From Nocardia higoensis (GTDB lineage: Bacteria > Actinomycetota > Actinomycetes > Mycobacteriales > Mycobacteriaceae), in contig NZ_JADLQN010000002.1 in assembly GCF_015477835.1 (NCBI RefSeq), positions 806,001 to 870,000 of the forward strand: a stretch of DNA of 64,000 nucleotides, written 5' to 3'. Under the pieces are notes generated by a model, which worked only from the letters and a program-made list of their open reading frames with translations, did no database searches and was not told the origin of the DNA. Position numbers and translations under genes: made by a program. Shown piece after piece: positions 33,498-42,023 of this stretch; position 1 is the first letter of the stretch; the number at the start of each line of letters is the position of its first letter.

Positions 33498-34393
33498 GCA
33501 ACAAGATCGGATTCCTCGGCCTGGGGAACATGGGCGGGCCGATGGCCGCCAACCTGGTGAAGGCGGGCTACGACGTGGTCGCCTTCGACCCGAGCCCGGC
33601 CGCGCAGGAACAGGCCCGCACCGACGGCGCGACGGTCGTGGCCACCGCACCCGAGGCCGCCGCGGGCCGGGAGATCGTCATCACCATGCTGCCCAACGGC
33701 AAGCTGGTGCTCGACGTCTACGCCGACCTGCTGCCCGCCGCCGACCCGGGCACGCTGTTCATCGACTGCTCGACCATCGACGTCGCCGACGCCAAGGCCG
33801 CCGCGGAGCAGGCCGTCGCGGCCGGTCACCGTGCGGTCGACGCCCCGGTCTCCGGCGGTGTCGCCGGTGCGGCCGCGGGCACGCTCACCTTCATGGTCGG
33901 CGGGCAGGAAGCGGACTTCGCGGCCGCGCTGCCGGTGCTCGAGGTGATGGGCGGCAAGGTCGTGCACTGCGGTGGCGCGGGCGTCGGCCAGGCCGCCAAG
34001 ATCTGCAACAACATGCTGCTGGGCATCTCGATGGTGGCGCTGTCGGAGGCACTGGTGCTGGGCGAGAAGCTGGGTCTGAGCCACCAGTCCTTCTTCGACG
34101 TGGTCTCCACCGCCTCGGGCCAGAGCTGGGCGCTGACCAGCTACTGCCCGGTGCCCGGTCCGGTTCCGGCCAGCCCGGCCAACAACGACTACAAGCCCGG
34201 CTTCGCCACCGCCCTGATGACCAAGGACCTGGGTCTGGCCGCCAACGCGTTGCGCGACAACGGCGTCGACGGACAGCTCGGCGCGCTCGCCGCCGAGATC
34301 TACGCCCGGTTCAACCAGACCGATGGCCATCGTGACTTCTCGGCTATCGTCACCGATGTCCGCAACCGTTCCGAGCAAGAGGGTGACAAGTGA
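33494..34393 (+). CDS. mmsB: 3-hydroxyisobutyrate dehydrogenase
   Basis: The 299-aa beta-hydroxyacid dehydrogenase has IGFLGLGNMGGPMAANLVKAGY at the N-terminus (NAD-binding), the substrate loop APVSGGVAGAAAGTLTFMVGG near residue 117, and the catalytic Lys in GVGQAAKICNNMLLG. It oxidises 3-hydroxyisobutyrate to methylmalonate semialdehyde, the substrate of MmsA. The GTG start overlaps the previous stop, and the stop overlaps the next GTG. Confidence 0.95.
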   Translation: MSNKIGFLGLGNMGGPMAANLVKAGYDVVAFDPSPAAQEQARTDGATVVATAPEAAAGREIVITMLPNGKLVLDVYADLLPAADPGTLFIDCSTIDVADAKAAAEQAVAAGHRAVDAPVSGGVAGAAAGTLTFMVGGQEADFAAALPVLEVMGGKVVHCGGAGVGQAAKICNNMLLGISMVALSEALVLGEKLGLSHQSFFDVVSTASGQSWALTSYCPVPGPVPASPANNDYKPGFATALMTKDLGLAANALRDNGVDGQLGALAAEIYARFNQTDGHRDFSAIVTDVRNRSEQEGDK

Positions 34394-35184
34394 CCGACTT
34401 CGAGACGATTCTGCTGGAGCGCAGGCCCAACAGCGCAGGCAAGGGCGCGGTCGGCTGGATCACGCTGAACCGTCCCAAGGCGCTCAACGCCCTCAACGCG
34501 CAGGTGCTCGACGACATCATCGCCGCCCTCGACGAACTCGAGCGTGACGACGAGATCGGCGCGGTCGTCATCACCGGTTCCGAGCGGGCCTTCGCCGCGG
34601 GCGCCGACATCAAGGAAATGCAGCCCAAGACGTACATGGACATGTTCATGGACGACTACTTCGCGCGCTGGGAGCGGCTGGCGAACTTCCGCAAGCCCAC
34701 CATCGCGGCCGTGGCGGGCTACGCCCTCGGCGGTGGCTGTGAGCTGGCGATGATCTGCGACATCCTGCTGGCCGCCGACACCGCCAAGTTCGGCCAGCCC
34801 GAGATCAAGCTCGGCGTCATCCCCGGCATCGGCGGCTCGCAGCGCCTGACCAGGGCTGTCGGCAAGGCCAAGGCCATGGACCTGGTGCTGACCGGCCGCA
34901 ATATGGACGCCGAGGAAGCCGAGCGGGCCGGGCTGGTCTCGCGCATCGTGCCCGCCGCCGAATTGCTCGACACCGCCCAGCAGGTCGCCGAGACCATCGC
35001 CTCGATGTCGGTGCCGGTGACCATGATCGCCAAGGAGGCGGTCAACCGCTCCTTCGAGACCACTCTGTCCGAGGGACTGCGTTTCGAGCGCCGGGTCTTC
35101 CACTCGCTGTTCGCGATCGAGGACCAGAAGGAAGGCATGGCGGCCTTCGTGGAGAAGCGGCCCGCCCAGTTCGGCAACCGCTGA
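34390..35184 (+). CDS. echA: Enoyl-CoA hydratase
   Basis: The 264-aa crotonase has WITLNRPKALNALN, the oxyanion-hole loop AAGADIKEM, and GGGCELAMICDILLAADTAKFGQPEIKLGVIPGIGG with the two catalytic Glu positions intact. In this operon it most likely hydrates methacrylyl-CoA to 3-hydroxyisobutyryl-CoA. It is the last gene before a strong terminator at 35201. Confidence 0.94.
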   Translation: MTDFETILLERRPNSAGKGAVGWITLNRPKALNALNAQVLDDIIAALDELERDDEIGAVVITGSERAFAAGADIKEMQPKTYMDMFMDDYFARWERLANFRKPTIAAVAGYALGGGCELAMICDILLAADTAKFGQPEIKLGVIPGIGGSQRLTRAVGKAKAMDLVLTGRNMDAEEAERAGLVSRIVPAAELLDTAQQVAETIASMSVPVTMIAKEAVNRSFETTLSEGLRFERRVFHSLFAIEDQKEGMAAFVEKRPAQFGNR

Positions 35185-35200
35185 CCTGCCGCTCCACCGC

Positions 35201-35240
35201 AACGGCCCACGCGCTCCCCAGCGCGTGGGCCGTTGCCCTT
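35201..35240 (+). terminator. Strong hairpin terminator of the valine operon
   Basis: A perfect 15-bp stem (35201-35215 with 35220-35234) closed by the loop CCCC starts 17 nt after the echA stop and is followed by GCCCTTT. It ends the mmsA-echA transcript. Confidence 0.85.
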
Positions 35241-35402
35241 TCCGGTCGGTGTACCCGGTGCCGTGGTGCGGGCCACCGCGCGGGAACCACCGGCCGGCTC
35301 GCGGATGCGGAGTGGCCAGGCACGCGCGCTGACGACCCGCACGGCGATCCCGCATGGCGCGGGCGGCCAGGCACGGGCCGGGCACACGCGCCGCTGCCCG
35401 GA

Positions 35403-36266
35403 CTACCGGTAGCCGTCGTAATGGTCGGCGGGAAAGTCCCCGTTGTGGAATGCGCGGGCGAGGTCCGTGCCCGCGAACGCCGGGGGAGTGCGGCCGTCCA
35501 CGGCGTAGCGGTACAGCGCGGCCGAGTAGACGGTGTTGGCGGCGGAGTAGAAGGCCAGCACGGTGATGAAGACGCCGAGACCCAGCCAGCATCCGACCGT
35601 CGAGAGCAGCACGCCGCCGACGAGCTCGTCGGCCAGTGCGCCGAGGACGGTGCCGATCAGCATGCTCAGCAGGCCGCCCACCAGGACCAGGATGTAGCCG
35701 AGAGTGCCCAGGCGGGTGGTGCCCGCGACGCCGGGACCCCAGACCCGCGTGTGGCACTCCCTGGCGGCGCGTACCGCGTCGATCGGACCACGACGTTCCA
35801 GCACGATCATCGGCAGCACCAGGTAGACGACATCCGACCACGGGGTGGCCCGGTTCGGCCCCGGCACACCGGGCTCGCGGGCGGTGCGCTCGAACAACCG
35901 CAACACCGGCAGCACGGTCGCGACCGCCAGTGCCCAGGGCAGCAGCGCGAAGAAGCGGGACCGGCCCGCGCGCCGACCGGCCTTCGGGTCGGCCCAACTG
36001 CCGCGCAGCACATTGTCGGCCTGGGTGATCAGGCCCGCGTTGCCCACGACCGTCATCGTCACGCACAGCAGGTACACCACGAAGACCGTCGGGTACGGGA
36101 TGGGGGAGGCGACGCCGAGGCCGGTGAAGAACAGGGCGGCGAAGGCCACGCCGGTGAAGCCGAGCCCGACCGACGCCGAGGTGACCGGAAACGAACGCAG
36201 TCCGCGATGCGCGCGCAATACGGCACTGGCGGTGGTGTACATCGTTCGCGCGGTCGTGTACGACAC
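35403..36266 (-). CDS. Multi-pass membrane protein (DUF6159-like)
   Basis: The predicted protein has 287 aa from a GTG at 36266; ATG 36311 would add 15 residues. About six hydrophobic segments are visible (VGLGFTGVAFAALFF, YPTVFVVYLLCVTMTVV, FFALLPWALAVATVL, GTLGYILVLVGGLLSMLIGTVLG, VGGVLLSTVGCWLGLGVFITVLAFY). The loop ATPWSDVVYLVLPMIVLERRGPIDAVRAARE resembles the DUF6159 group of actinobacterial membrane proteins, whose function is unknown. The C-terminal tail is soluble. It follows no clear operon partner. Confidence 0.72.
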   Translation of the reverse strand: MSYTTARTMYTTASAVLRAHRGLRSFPVTSASVGLGFTGVAFAALFFTGLGVASPIPYPTVFVVYLLCVTMTVVGNAGLITQADNVLRGSWADPKAGRRAGRSRFFALLPWALAVATVLPVLRLFERTAREPGVPGPNRATPWSDVVYLVLPMIVLERRGPIDAVRAARECHTRVWGPGVAGTTRLGTLGYILVLVGGLLSMLIGTVLGALADELVGGVLLSTVGCWLGLGVFITVLAFYSAANTVYSAALYRYAVDGRTPPAFAGTDLARAFHNGDFPADHYDGYR

Positions 36267-36333
36267 GTGAGGTTCCCCCGGGGTCGAGCGGTCGATCGGT
36301 CCGCCGCCCATGCTAGCCACGCGCACGCCCGAC

Positions 36334-37419
36334 TCAGTTGGCCGCCGAGGGATTCGCGGGTGCTGACTCGACCGTCAGCGGAATGATCAGAGTCGGGGTC
36401 GAGCCGGTGTCCGGGGTGCGGTGGGTGTCCCGGCCGAACGCCAGCAGCCCGGCGACCGTCGCGCCGAGCACGAGGGTCACCACGGCGGCGGTGATCAGCT
36501 TCCAGCGTCGGACTCCGCGCGCGCTGCCGGAGCCTGCGCCCGCGGGGGTCGCCGGATCGGTGCGCAGGCGCGGCATGTGCACGTCGCCGGACGGGCGTTC
36601 GGCGGCCAGCAGCACCGCCCCCCGCGCCGAGACGTGCTCGGGCTCAGGGCTGTAGACGATCGGCAGATCGATCACTTCCGCGAGTTCCTCGCACACGATC
36701 GGACTGCGCGCGCAGCCGCCGACCAGCACCAGCGCTTCCGGTCGTGTGCCGGTCCGCTCGATCAGCCGCTCGACCGCGGTCGCCGACCGGCGCACCCCGT
36801 CGGCGAGCAGTTCGGCGAGATCGCTGTGGGTGAGCACGGCGCGCTCGCCGGATCCGGGATCGATGGCGGTGACCACCCGGGCGGTGCTGAGTTCTTCGCG
36901 GTGGCGGCGGGCGGCGGCACGGTCGGCACGCACCCCGGCGTGGGCGAGCCGGTTGCGCAGCAGGGCGTCGTAGTCGTCGCCGCCGGGGGTGCTGCTGTGA
37001 TCGACGGCCAGGACGGCTTCGACACGGGTGTCGACCTGGGTGAGGGTCAGGCCCGAACTGCCCAGGTCGTAGATGACGACCGAACCCGATTCCGGCAGCC
37101 GCCCGGTGAAGCGCAGGTAGCGCACCTGGGCCAGCGGTTCGTCGACGATGGTGAGCCTGCGCCTGCCCGCCGCGCGCCGGATGGCTTCGGCGTGCTCGGC
37201 GCAACGACAGGTCACCGCGGTGCTGGCGATCAGCTCGTCGCGGTTGTGCGCCGACACACTCATCAGCCGGATGACCTCGAAGACCGCCTCGTCGACCTCG
37301 GCGCCGGGACGGCGATCGACCGCGCAGGAATCGATCGGCGGCAGGTGCGGCTGGTCGGAATGGGTGAGGATCGCCCGCGCGCCACCCGCGCCCGCGGAAA
37401 CCCCCAAGACCAGCACCAT
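36334..37419 (-). CDS. Membrane-anchored Hsp70-like ATPase
   Basis: The 361-aa protein starts at the ATG at 37419. An Hsp70/actin-fold ATPase occupies about residues 1-270: VLVLGVSAGAGGARAIL (phosphate 1), IVDEPLAQVRYL, SVVIYDLGSSGLTLTQVD (phosphate 2), and LVLVGGCARSPIVCEEL (adenosine motif). There is no peptide-binding domain. Instead a linker leads to one transmembrane helix (about 307-329) and a short Thr/Pro-rich tail. Related nocardial and mycobacterial Hsp70-like proteins have no defined partner. It lies 69 nt downstream of the MarR gene. Confidence 0.8.
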   Translation of the reverse strand: MVLVLGVSAGAGGARAILTHSDQPHLPPIDSCAVDRRPGAEVDEAVFEVIRLMSVSAHNRDELIASTAVTCRCAEHAEAIRRAAGRRRLTIVDEPLAQVRYLRFTGRLPESGSVVIYDLGSSGLTLTQVDTRVEAVLAVDHSSTPGGDDYDALLRNRLAHAGVRADRAAARRHREELSTARVVTAIDPGSGERAVLTHSDLAELLADGVRRSATAVERLIERTGTRPEALVLVGGCARSPIVCEELAEVIDLPIVYSPEPEHVSARGAVLLAAERPSGDVHMPRLRTDPATPAGAGSGSARGVRRWKLITAAVVTLVLGATVAGLLAFGRDTHRTPDTGSTPTLIIPLTVESAPANPSAAN

Positions 37420-37488
37420 GGCGTCAATGGTGGCCCTTTTCCGGCCGAGTGCCAAGACGAACGTCCGGGTGCCCGATCAGCCCGTCGA

Positions 37489-38049
37489 TCAGCCGGCGTC
37501 CGGCGTCGAAGCGCCCGCCCAGCGCACCGGGGAACCGTCGGTGTCGAAGTCACCGGCGGCGTGCCGGAATTCGGCCAGCAGTTGCAGCAGCGTGCCCAGC
37601 CGGTCCGGCGCCAGCCCGGGGTGCGCGAAGACCTTGGCGTTGAGTTCCTCCGTCGCGACCGCCACGGATTTCCTTCCGGCGTCGGTGATTTCGATGAGGG
37701 TGGCCCGGCGGTCGCTGGGATGCGGGACGCGCGTGACCAATCCGGCCGCCTCCAGCCGGTCCACGGTGTTGGTGACGCTGGTGGGATGTACCTGCAACCG
37801 CGCGCTGGCCTTGGCCATCGGCAGCGCCCCCGTCCTGGTGAAGCTCAACAGCCGCAACAGCTCGTAGCGCGAGAAGGTCAGCCCGGTGGGCTTGAGCGCC
37901 TCGTCGACCCGGGCCATCACGATCTGCTGCGCGCGCACCAGCGAGGTCACCACAGCCATTCCGTCGGCGGCTTCGCCCCAGCCGTGGTCGACCCACTGAC
38001 GGCGGGCCTCCTCGATCGGATCGAGCGGAAGCGGACGTGGCGCAGACAT
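37489..38049 (-). CDS. MarR-family transcriptional regulator
   Basis: The 186-aa protein starts at the ATG at 38049; ATG 38061 is possible. The winged HTH is clear: GLTFSRYELLRLLSFTRTGALPMAKASARLQVHPTSVTNTVDRLEAAGLVTRVPHPSDRRATLIEITDAG. The N-terminal helix carries ARRQWVDHGWGEAADGMAVVTSLVRAQQ, as in regulators of the MarR group near acyl-CoA metabolism. The ligand is unknown. It precedes the Hsp70-like gene on the same strand. Confidence 0.9.
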   Translation of the reverse strand: MSAPRPLPLDPIEEARRQWVDHGWGEAADGMAVVTSLVRAQQIVMARVDEALKPTGLTFSRYELLRLLSFTRTGALPMAKASARLQVHPTSVTNTVDRLEAAGLVTRVPHPSDRRATLIEITDAGRKSVAVATEELNAKVFAHPGLAPDRLGTLLQLLAEFRHAAGDFDTDGSPVRWAGASTPDAG

Positions 38050-38199
38050 GCGTTCGATCATCGCACGTCGGCCGCCGCCGGCGGCGATTCCGCGGTACTC
38101 GGTATGCCCGATTCGCACGAATCGCCGTCGAGCATTGGAATCAGGGTGACCGTAACTCTCGCCCCGCCGCCCCGCCGCCGGGCAGTCTGTACAGGCCGT

Positions 38200-38271
38200 G
38201 CGGGCGTGGCTGAGAGGTTCAGGCAACGGTCTGCAAAGCCGTCTACGCGGGTTCGATTCCCGCCGCTCGCT
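38200..38271 (+). tRNA. tRNA-Cys (GCA)
   Basis: The 72-nt cloverleaf folds fully. The 7-bp acceptor GCGGGCG/CGCTCGC (38200-38206 with 38264-38270) has one G-U pair. The anticodon loop CTGCAAA has GCA at 38233-38235 on a five-pair stem, and the T-arm is GCGGG-TTCGATT-CCCGC. The discriminator is T, as required for cysteinyl-tRNA synthetase. CCA is not encoded. Confidence 0.95.
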
Positions 38272-38294
38272 CAACGCTGCCGGTGCGCCCTCGG

Positions 38295-38332
38295 CAGAGC
38301 CCGATCGAGGATTCCTCCCCGATCGGGCTCTG
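38295..38332. terminator. 13-bp hairpin downstream of tRNA-Cys
   Basis: CAGAGCCCGATCG (38295-38307) pairs with 38320-38332 across a 12-nt loop, 24 nt after the tRNA-Cys gene. The arm core AGAGCCCGATCG reappears in the next hairpin at 38358. It probably terminates the tRNA-Cys transcript. Confidence 0.7.
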
Positions 38333-38357
38333 TCGGTGGTTCCGCACTCACATCGAG

Positions 38358-38399
38358 ATGAAAGAGCCCGATCGACGGACGTCGATCGGGCTCTTTCAT
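38358..38399. terminator. 20-bp near-perfect palindrome between convergent tRNAs
   Basis: The arms 38358-38377 and 38380-38399 are fully complementary with only GA between them. Both ends carry an A- or T-rich flank (GAAAG/CTTTC), so it can terminate in both directions between tRNA-Cys and tRNA-Arg. The core AGAGCCCGATCG is shared with the hairpin at 38295. Confidence 0.8.
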
Positions 38400-38405
38400 G
38401 GTCTG

Positions 38406-38478
38406 TGCCCTCGGCAGGATTCGAACCTGCGGCCTTCTGCTCCGGAGGCAGACGCTCTATCCCCTGAGCTACGAGGGC
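38406..38478 (-). tRNA. tRNA-Arg (CCG)
   Basis: The 73-nt cloverleaf runs on the minus strand from 38478. The acceptor GCCCTCG/CGAGGGC is perfect, the D-arm is GCTC-AGGGGATA-GAGC, the anticodon loop CTCCGGA has CCG at 38445-38443, and the T-arm is GCAGG-TTCGAAT-CCTGC. The discriminator is A and CCA is not encoded. It ends 7 nt from the palindrome at 38358-38399. Confidence 0.95.
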
Positions 38479-38594
38479 GGGATAGAAACCGATCCGGGCG
38501 GTGAGACCGCTCGATCGGGCGGGCCAAGCGTAGCGCATGGCCCGCCGCGACACCAAAACGATGCTCCGGCGGGCCAGTTGAGGGGCAGGCGCAG

Positions 38595-39365
38595 TTATCC
38601 GAGGGGAAGCGGCGTGCCGCCGCGTGCGGTGAGCATGTCGGTGAGCAGTCGGGATTCGGCGGCCTGACTGGCGGCCATGCCCGCCGAGAACGTACGCACG
38701 GCGGTGGTGGCGGCGTGCTCGCCCGCGTACTCGAGCATCGGGATGCCGCCCTGGTGATGGCGCAGCATCAGGCTCAGGAACAGGGTGTCGAGTGCGGGGG
38801 AGGAGGCGCGGCGCAGGGCGTCGAGGTCCTCGCGCGAGGCCATGCCCGGCATGGTGTCGACCGGGCCGGTGGGCTCGCTCGCGCCGTGCTGGTGGCCGCC
38901 GCCGCCGGTCATCCAGCCCATGTGGCCCTCGACGGTCTGCGCGGGCTCGTTCCACATCTGCAGCCAGCCCTGCATGCGGCCGATCTGGTTCGCCTGCGTG
39001 GTGAGGATGTCGTAGGCGAGGGTGCGCACCTCGGTATCGGTGGAGCGGGTGAGCGCGATGCCCGCCATCTCCACGGCTTGGTTGTGGTGGGCGGACATGT
39101 CCTGCAGGAAGCCGATGTCGACGGCGGACGGGTCCGGCTCGGCACGGCCGTCGAGCGGCAGCCGGATCACCACGCCGATCACCACGCCGAGCAGAATCGC
39201 GGCGACGGCCCCGAGGACGAGCGTCGCGGTGCCGGGTCGGCGCTGCCCGCTGCCTTCCCCGGCCCGGACGGGAGCCTCCCGCCCGGAGTCGGACGTTGCG
39301 GTGCCGGGCGTTGTGGGGTCGGTCGTCTCCGCGGCGGGATCGCTCATGTCGTCGCGGGCGTTCAT
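38595..39365 (-). CDS. DUF305 domain membrane-anchored protein
   Basis: The 256-aa protein starts at an ATG at 39365 that overlaps the stop of the DUF3105 gene (ATGA). One transmembrane helix (about residues 47-68) is followed by an exported DUF305 domain: VDIGFLQDMSAHHNQAVEMAGIALT with His93-His94, and LSLMLRHHQGGIPMLEYA. The paired HH motifs and Met-rich stretches (GHMGWMTGGGGHQHG, DTMPGM) suggest metal, possibly copper, binding outside the membrane. Function is otherwise unknown. Confidence 0.88.
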   Translation of the reverse strand: MNARDDMSDPAAETTDPTTPGTATSDSGREAPVRAGEGSGQRRPGTATLVLGAVAAILLGVVIGVVIRLPLDGRAEPDPSAVDIGFLQDMSAHHNQAVEMAGIALTRSTDTEVRTLAYDILTTQANQIGRMQGWLQMWNEPAQTVEGHMGWMTGGGGHQHGASEPTGPVDTMPGMASREDLDALRRASSPALDTLFLSLMLRHHQGGIPMLEYAGEHAATTAVRTFSAGMAASQAAESRLLTDMLTARGGTPLPLG

Positions 39366-40258
39366 TCGCCGGGCAGCGGCTGGGCGGGCAGCTGCCCGGC
39401 GGGCAGACCGGGCATGCCCGGCAGGCTCGGCACGCCGGGGATCATGCCGCCGGGAGCGCCCGCGGTCGGGTCGGTGGCGACGTCGGAGCCGTCGACAGCC
39501 TTGGCGTCGGGTCCCGGCGGGGTCGGGTCGAACGGGGTGGGGTTGTCGCGGTCGAACATCGGGTTGGAGCAGGAACCGCCGACCTCGGGATGGGTGTAGG
39601 GGTTCTGTCGCAGCGCGGTGATGAACTGGTTGACACGCGGATCGTCGGCGCTGTCCAGCTTCAGCTGATGGCCCCAGGACTGCAGCACGATCGGCGCATC
39701 CAGATCCGGGTACGGCGACATGAACGTGTAGGCCTTGCCGTCGACCTTGCTCTCCAGGGTGTCGATGGCGGCGTTGTCGACCTTGTCCGGGTCGTAGGCG
39801 ATCCACACCGCGCCGTGCTCGAGGGAGTGCACGGCGTTCTCGTTGCGCATGGCCTGGCTGTAGACCGTGCCGCTGCAGTCGGCCCACTCGGAGTCGTGCG
39901 ACCCGCCGAAGGGCGGCTTCTGGTCGTAGCCCACGCGCTCGGTGGGCTGCACATGCTTACCGGTCGTCTTGCTGTAGTCGACGGTGACCACGCCGTCGAT
40001 CCCCAGCGACGGATCCTGCTGCTCGGTGCTGGGTGTGAACTTCGCCAGCTCGGCCTGCTCGCGGTACTTGGGCACCAGGCTGTAGGCCAGCGCACCGATC
40101 AATGCGATGATTACCGCCGCCGCACCGACCGCCATCCACGGGATCTGACGGTTCCCCGGAAGGCCGCCCTTACCACCGCCCGGAGTACGGGACGAAGAAG
40201 TCTTGCCCGCGGCTCGCACGGCCTTGGCCGACTTCGAGGCGCTCTTGCTACTCGGCAT
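39362..40258 (-). CDS. DUF3105 domain membrane protein
   Basis: The 298-aa protein starts at the ATG at 40258. A Lys/Ser-rich cytoplasmic tail is followed by one transmembrane helix (about residues 42-62) and an exported DUF3105 domain with QPTERVGYDQKPPFGGSHDSEWADC, NENAVHSLEHGAVWIAYDP and PEVGGSCSNPMF. Two conserved Cys residues could form a disulfide. The C-terminal tail is rich in Pro and Gly (PGMPGLPAGQLPAQPLPGE). It pairs with DUF305 in many actinobacteria; function is unknown. Confidence 0.88.
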   Translation of the reverse strand: MPSSKSASKSAKAVRAAGKTSSSRTPGGGKGGLPGNRQIPWMAVGAAAVIIALIGALAYSLVPKYREQAELAKFTPSTEQQDPSLGIDGVVTVDYSKTTGKHVQPTERVGYDQKPPFGGSHDSEWADCSGTVYSQAMRNENAVHSLEHGAVWIAYDPDKVDNAAIDTLESKVDGKAYTFMSPYPDLDAPIVLQSWGHQLKLDSADDPRVNQFITALRQNPYTHPEVGGSCSNPMFDRDNPTPFDPTPPGPDAKAVDGSDVATDPTAGAPGGMIPGVPSLPGMPGLPAGQLPAQPLPGE

Positions 40259-40350
40259 CGCTCGTGTGCTCTCTCGCTGTGATGAACCGTGTGGTTCGGC
40301 CGGAAGGTCGGCGGCGGTGCCCGCCCGAAGGTGTTCACCTGCCCAGACCA

Positions 40351-40356
40351 TAGGAT
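40351..40356 (+). promoter_or_regulatory. -10 box of argS (leaderless start)
   Basis: TAGGAT lies 8 nt before the argS GTG, so transcription would begin at or within a base or two of the start codon. No ribosome site is present, consistent with leaderless translation. Confidence 0.55.
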
Positions 40357-40364
40357 AGAGACTC

Positions 40365-42023
40365 GTGACTCCAGCTGACCTTGCAGATCTCCTTCACGCC
40401 ACTGCGGCGAAGGTGCTCGTCGAACGTGGGCTCGACCCCACCGTGCTGCCCGACGAGGTCACTGTGGAGCGTCCGCGTAACCCCGAACACGGCGACTATG
40501 CCACGAATCTGGCGATGAAAGTGGCGAAGAAGGCGGGAACGAATCCGCGCGACCTGGCCGGCTGGCTGGCCGACGCGCTGACCGCCGCCGACGGCGTGAC
40601 CTCCGCCGAAGTCGCCGGCCCCGGCTTCCTCAACATTCGCCTGGCGGCCGCGGCGCAAGGCACCGTGCTCGAGCGGGTGCTGGGCGCGGGCGCGGCCTAC
40701 GGCACCTCCGAAGCGCTGTCCGGGCGCAAGATCAATCTGGAATTCGTCTCGGCGAACCCGACCGGTCCGGTGCATCTGGGCGGCACCCGCTGGGCCGCCG
40801 TCGGCGACGCGCTGGGCCGGGTGCTGCTCGCCCAGGGCGCCGAGGTCACCAGGGAGTACTACTTCAACGACCACGGCGCGCAGATCGACCGGTTCGCCGC
40901 CTCCTTGGTGGCCGCCGCCACCGGGCAGCCGACCCCCGAGAACGGCTACGCGGGCGCGTACATCGGCGAGATCGCCGACCAGATCGTGGCGGCGCATCCG
41001 GACGCGCCGAACCTGCCCGAGGCCGCCCGGCACGAGTTGTTCCGCGCCGAGGGCGTGGAGCTGATGTTCACCCACATCAAGCAGACGCTGCACGAGTTCG
41101 GCACCGACTTCGACGTCTATTTCAACGAATCCTCGCTGTTCGCCTCCGGCGCTGTCGAGGCCGCCGTCGAGCAGCTCAAGTCCTCCGGCGACCTGTACCA
41201 GAAGGACGGCGCGTGGTGGATCGCCAGCTCCGAGTACGGCGACGACCAAGACCGCGTGGTCATCAAGAGCGACGGCAACGCCGCCTACATCGCCGGTGAC
41301 ATCGCCTACTTCCAGAACAAGCGCAAGCGCGGTTTCGATCTGTGCATCTACATGCTCGGCGCCGACCACCACGGCTACATCGGCCGGTTGAAGGCCGCCG
41401 CCGCCGCGTTCGGCGACGACCCGGCCACCGTCGAGGTGCTCATCGGCCAGATGGTGAACCTGGTGCGCGACGGCCAGGCCGTGCGGATGAGCAAGCGCGC
41501 GGGCACCGTGGTCACCCTCGACGACCTGGTCGACGCCATCGGCGTGGACGCCGCGCGCTACGCGCTGGTGCGCTGGTCGGTGAACTCCAGCGTCGACATC
41601 GACCTGAACCTGTGGACCAGCCAGAAGAACGAGAACCCGGTCTACTACGTGCAGTACGCGCACGCCAGGACCGCCTCGATCGGTCGCAATGCCGCCGCCT
41701 TCGACTACGCGAGCGTGGCCCCGGATCTGTCCCAGCTCACCGCCGACGAGGAAGGCGAGCTGATCCGCACGATCGGCGAGTACCCGCGGGTGGTGTCGAG
41801 CGCGGCGAGCCTGCGCGAACCCCACCGGGTGGCCCGCTACCTGGAAGAACTGGCGGGTGCCTACCACCGGTTCCAGACCAACTCCAAGCTGCGCGTACTG
41901 CCTCTGGGCGACGAGCCGGTCTCGCCGCTCAACGCCGCCCGGCTGGTGCTGGTCAACGCCACCCGGCAGGTGCTGGCCAACGGCCTGGCCCTGCTCGGCG
42001 TGAGCGCGCCGGAGCAGATGTGA
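40365..42023 (+). CDS. argS: Arginyl-tRNA synthetase
   Basis: The 552-aa class I synthetase begins at a GTG (VTPADLADLLHATAAKVL). The ArgRS N-terminal domain is followed by the HIGH-equivalent NPTGPVHLGGTRWAAVGDAL, the arginine-specific EYYFNDHGAQIDRFAASL, the KMSK-equivalent VRMSKRAGTVVTLDDLV, and the DALR anticodon domain with YVQYAHARTASI. It charges tRNA-Arg, and a tRNA-Arg(CCG) gene lies 1.9 kb upstream. The stop overlaps lysA (TGATG), the first link of the argS-lysA-hom-thrC chain. Confidence 0.97.
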   Translation: MTPADLADLLHATAAKVLVERGLDPTVLPDEVTVERPRNPEHGDYATNLAMKVAKKAGTNPRDLAGWLADALTAADGVTSAEVAGPGFLNIRLAAAAQGTVLERVLGAGAAYGTSEALSGRKINLEFVSANPTGPVHLGGTRWAAVGDALGRVLLAQGAEVTREYYFNDHGAQIDRFAASLVAAATGQPTPENGYAGAYIGEIADQIVAAHPDAPNLPEAARHELFRAEGVELMFTHIKQTLHEFGTDFDVYFNESSLFASGAVEAAVEQLKSSGDLYQKDGAWWIASSEYGDDQDRVVIKSDGNAAYIAGDIAYFQNKRKRGFDLCIYMLGADHHGYIGRLKAAAAAFGDDPATVEVLIGQMVNLVRDGQAVRMSKRAGTVVTLDDLVDAIGVDAARYALVRWSVNSSVDIDLNLWTSQKNENPVYYVQYAHARTASIGRNAAAFDYASVAPDLSQLTADEEGELIRTIGEYPRVVSSAASLREPHRVARYLEELAGAYHRFQTNSKLRVLPLGDEPVSPLNAARLVLVNATRQVLANGLALLGVSAPEQM

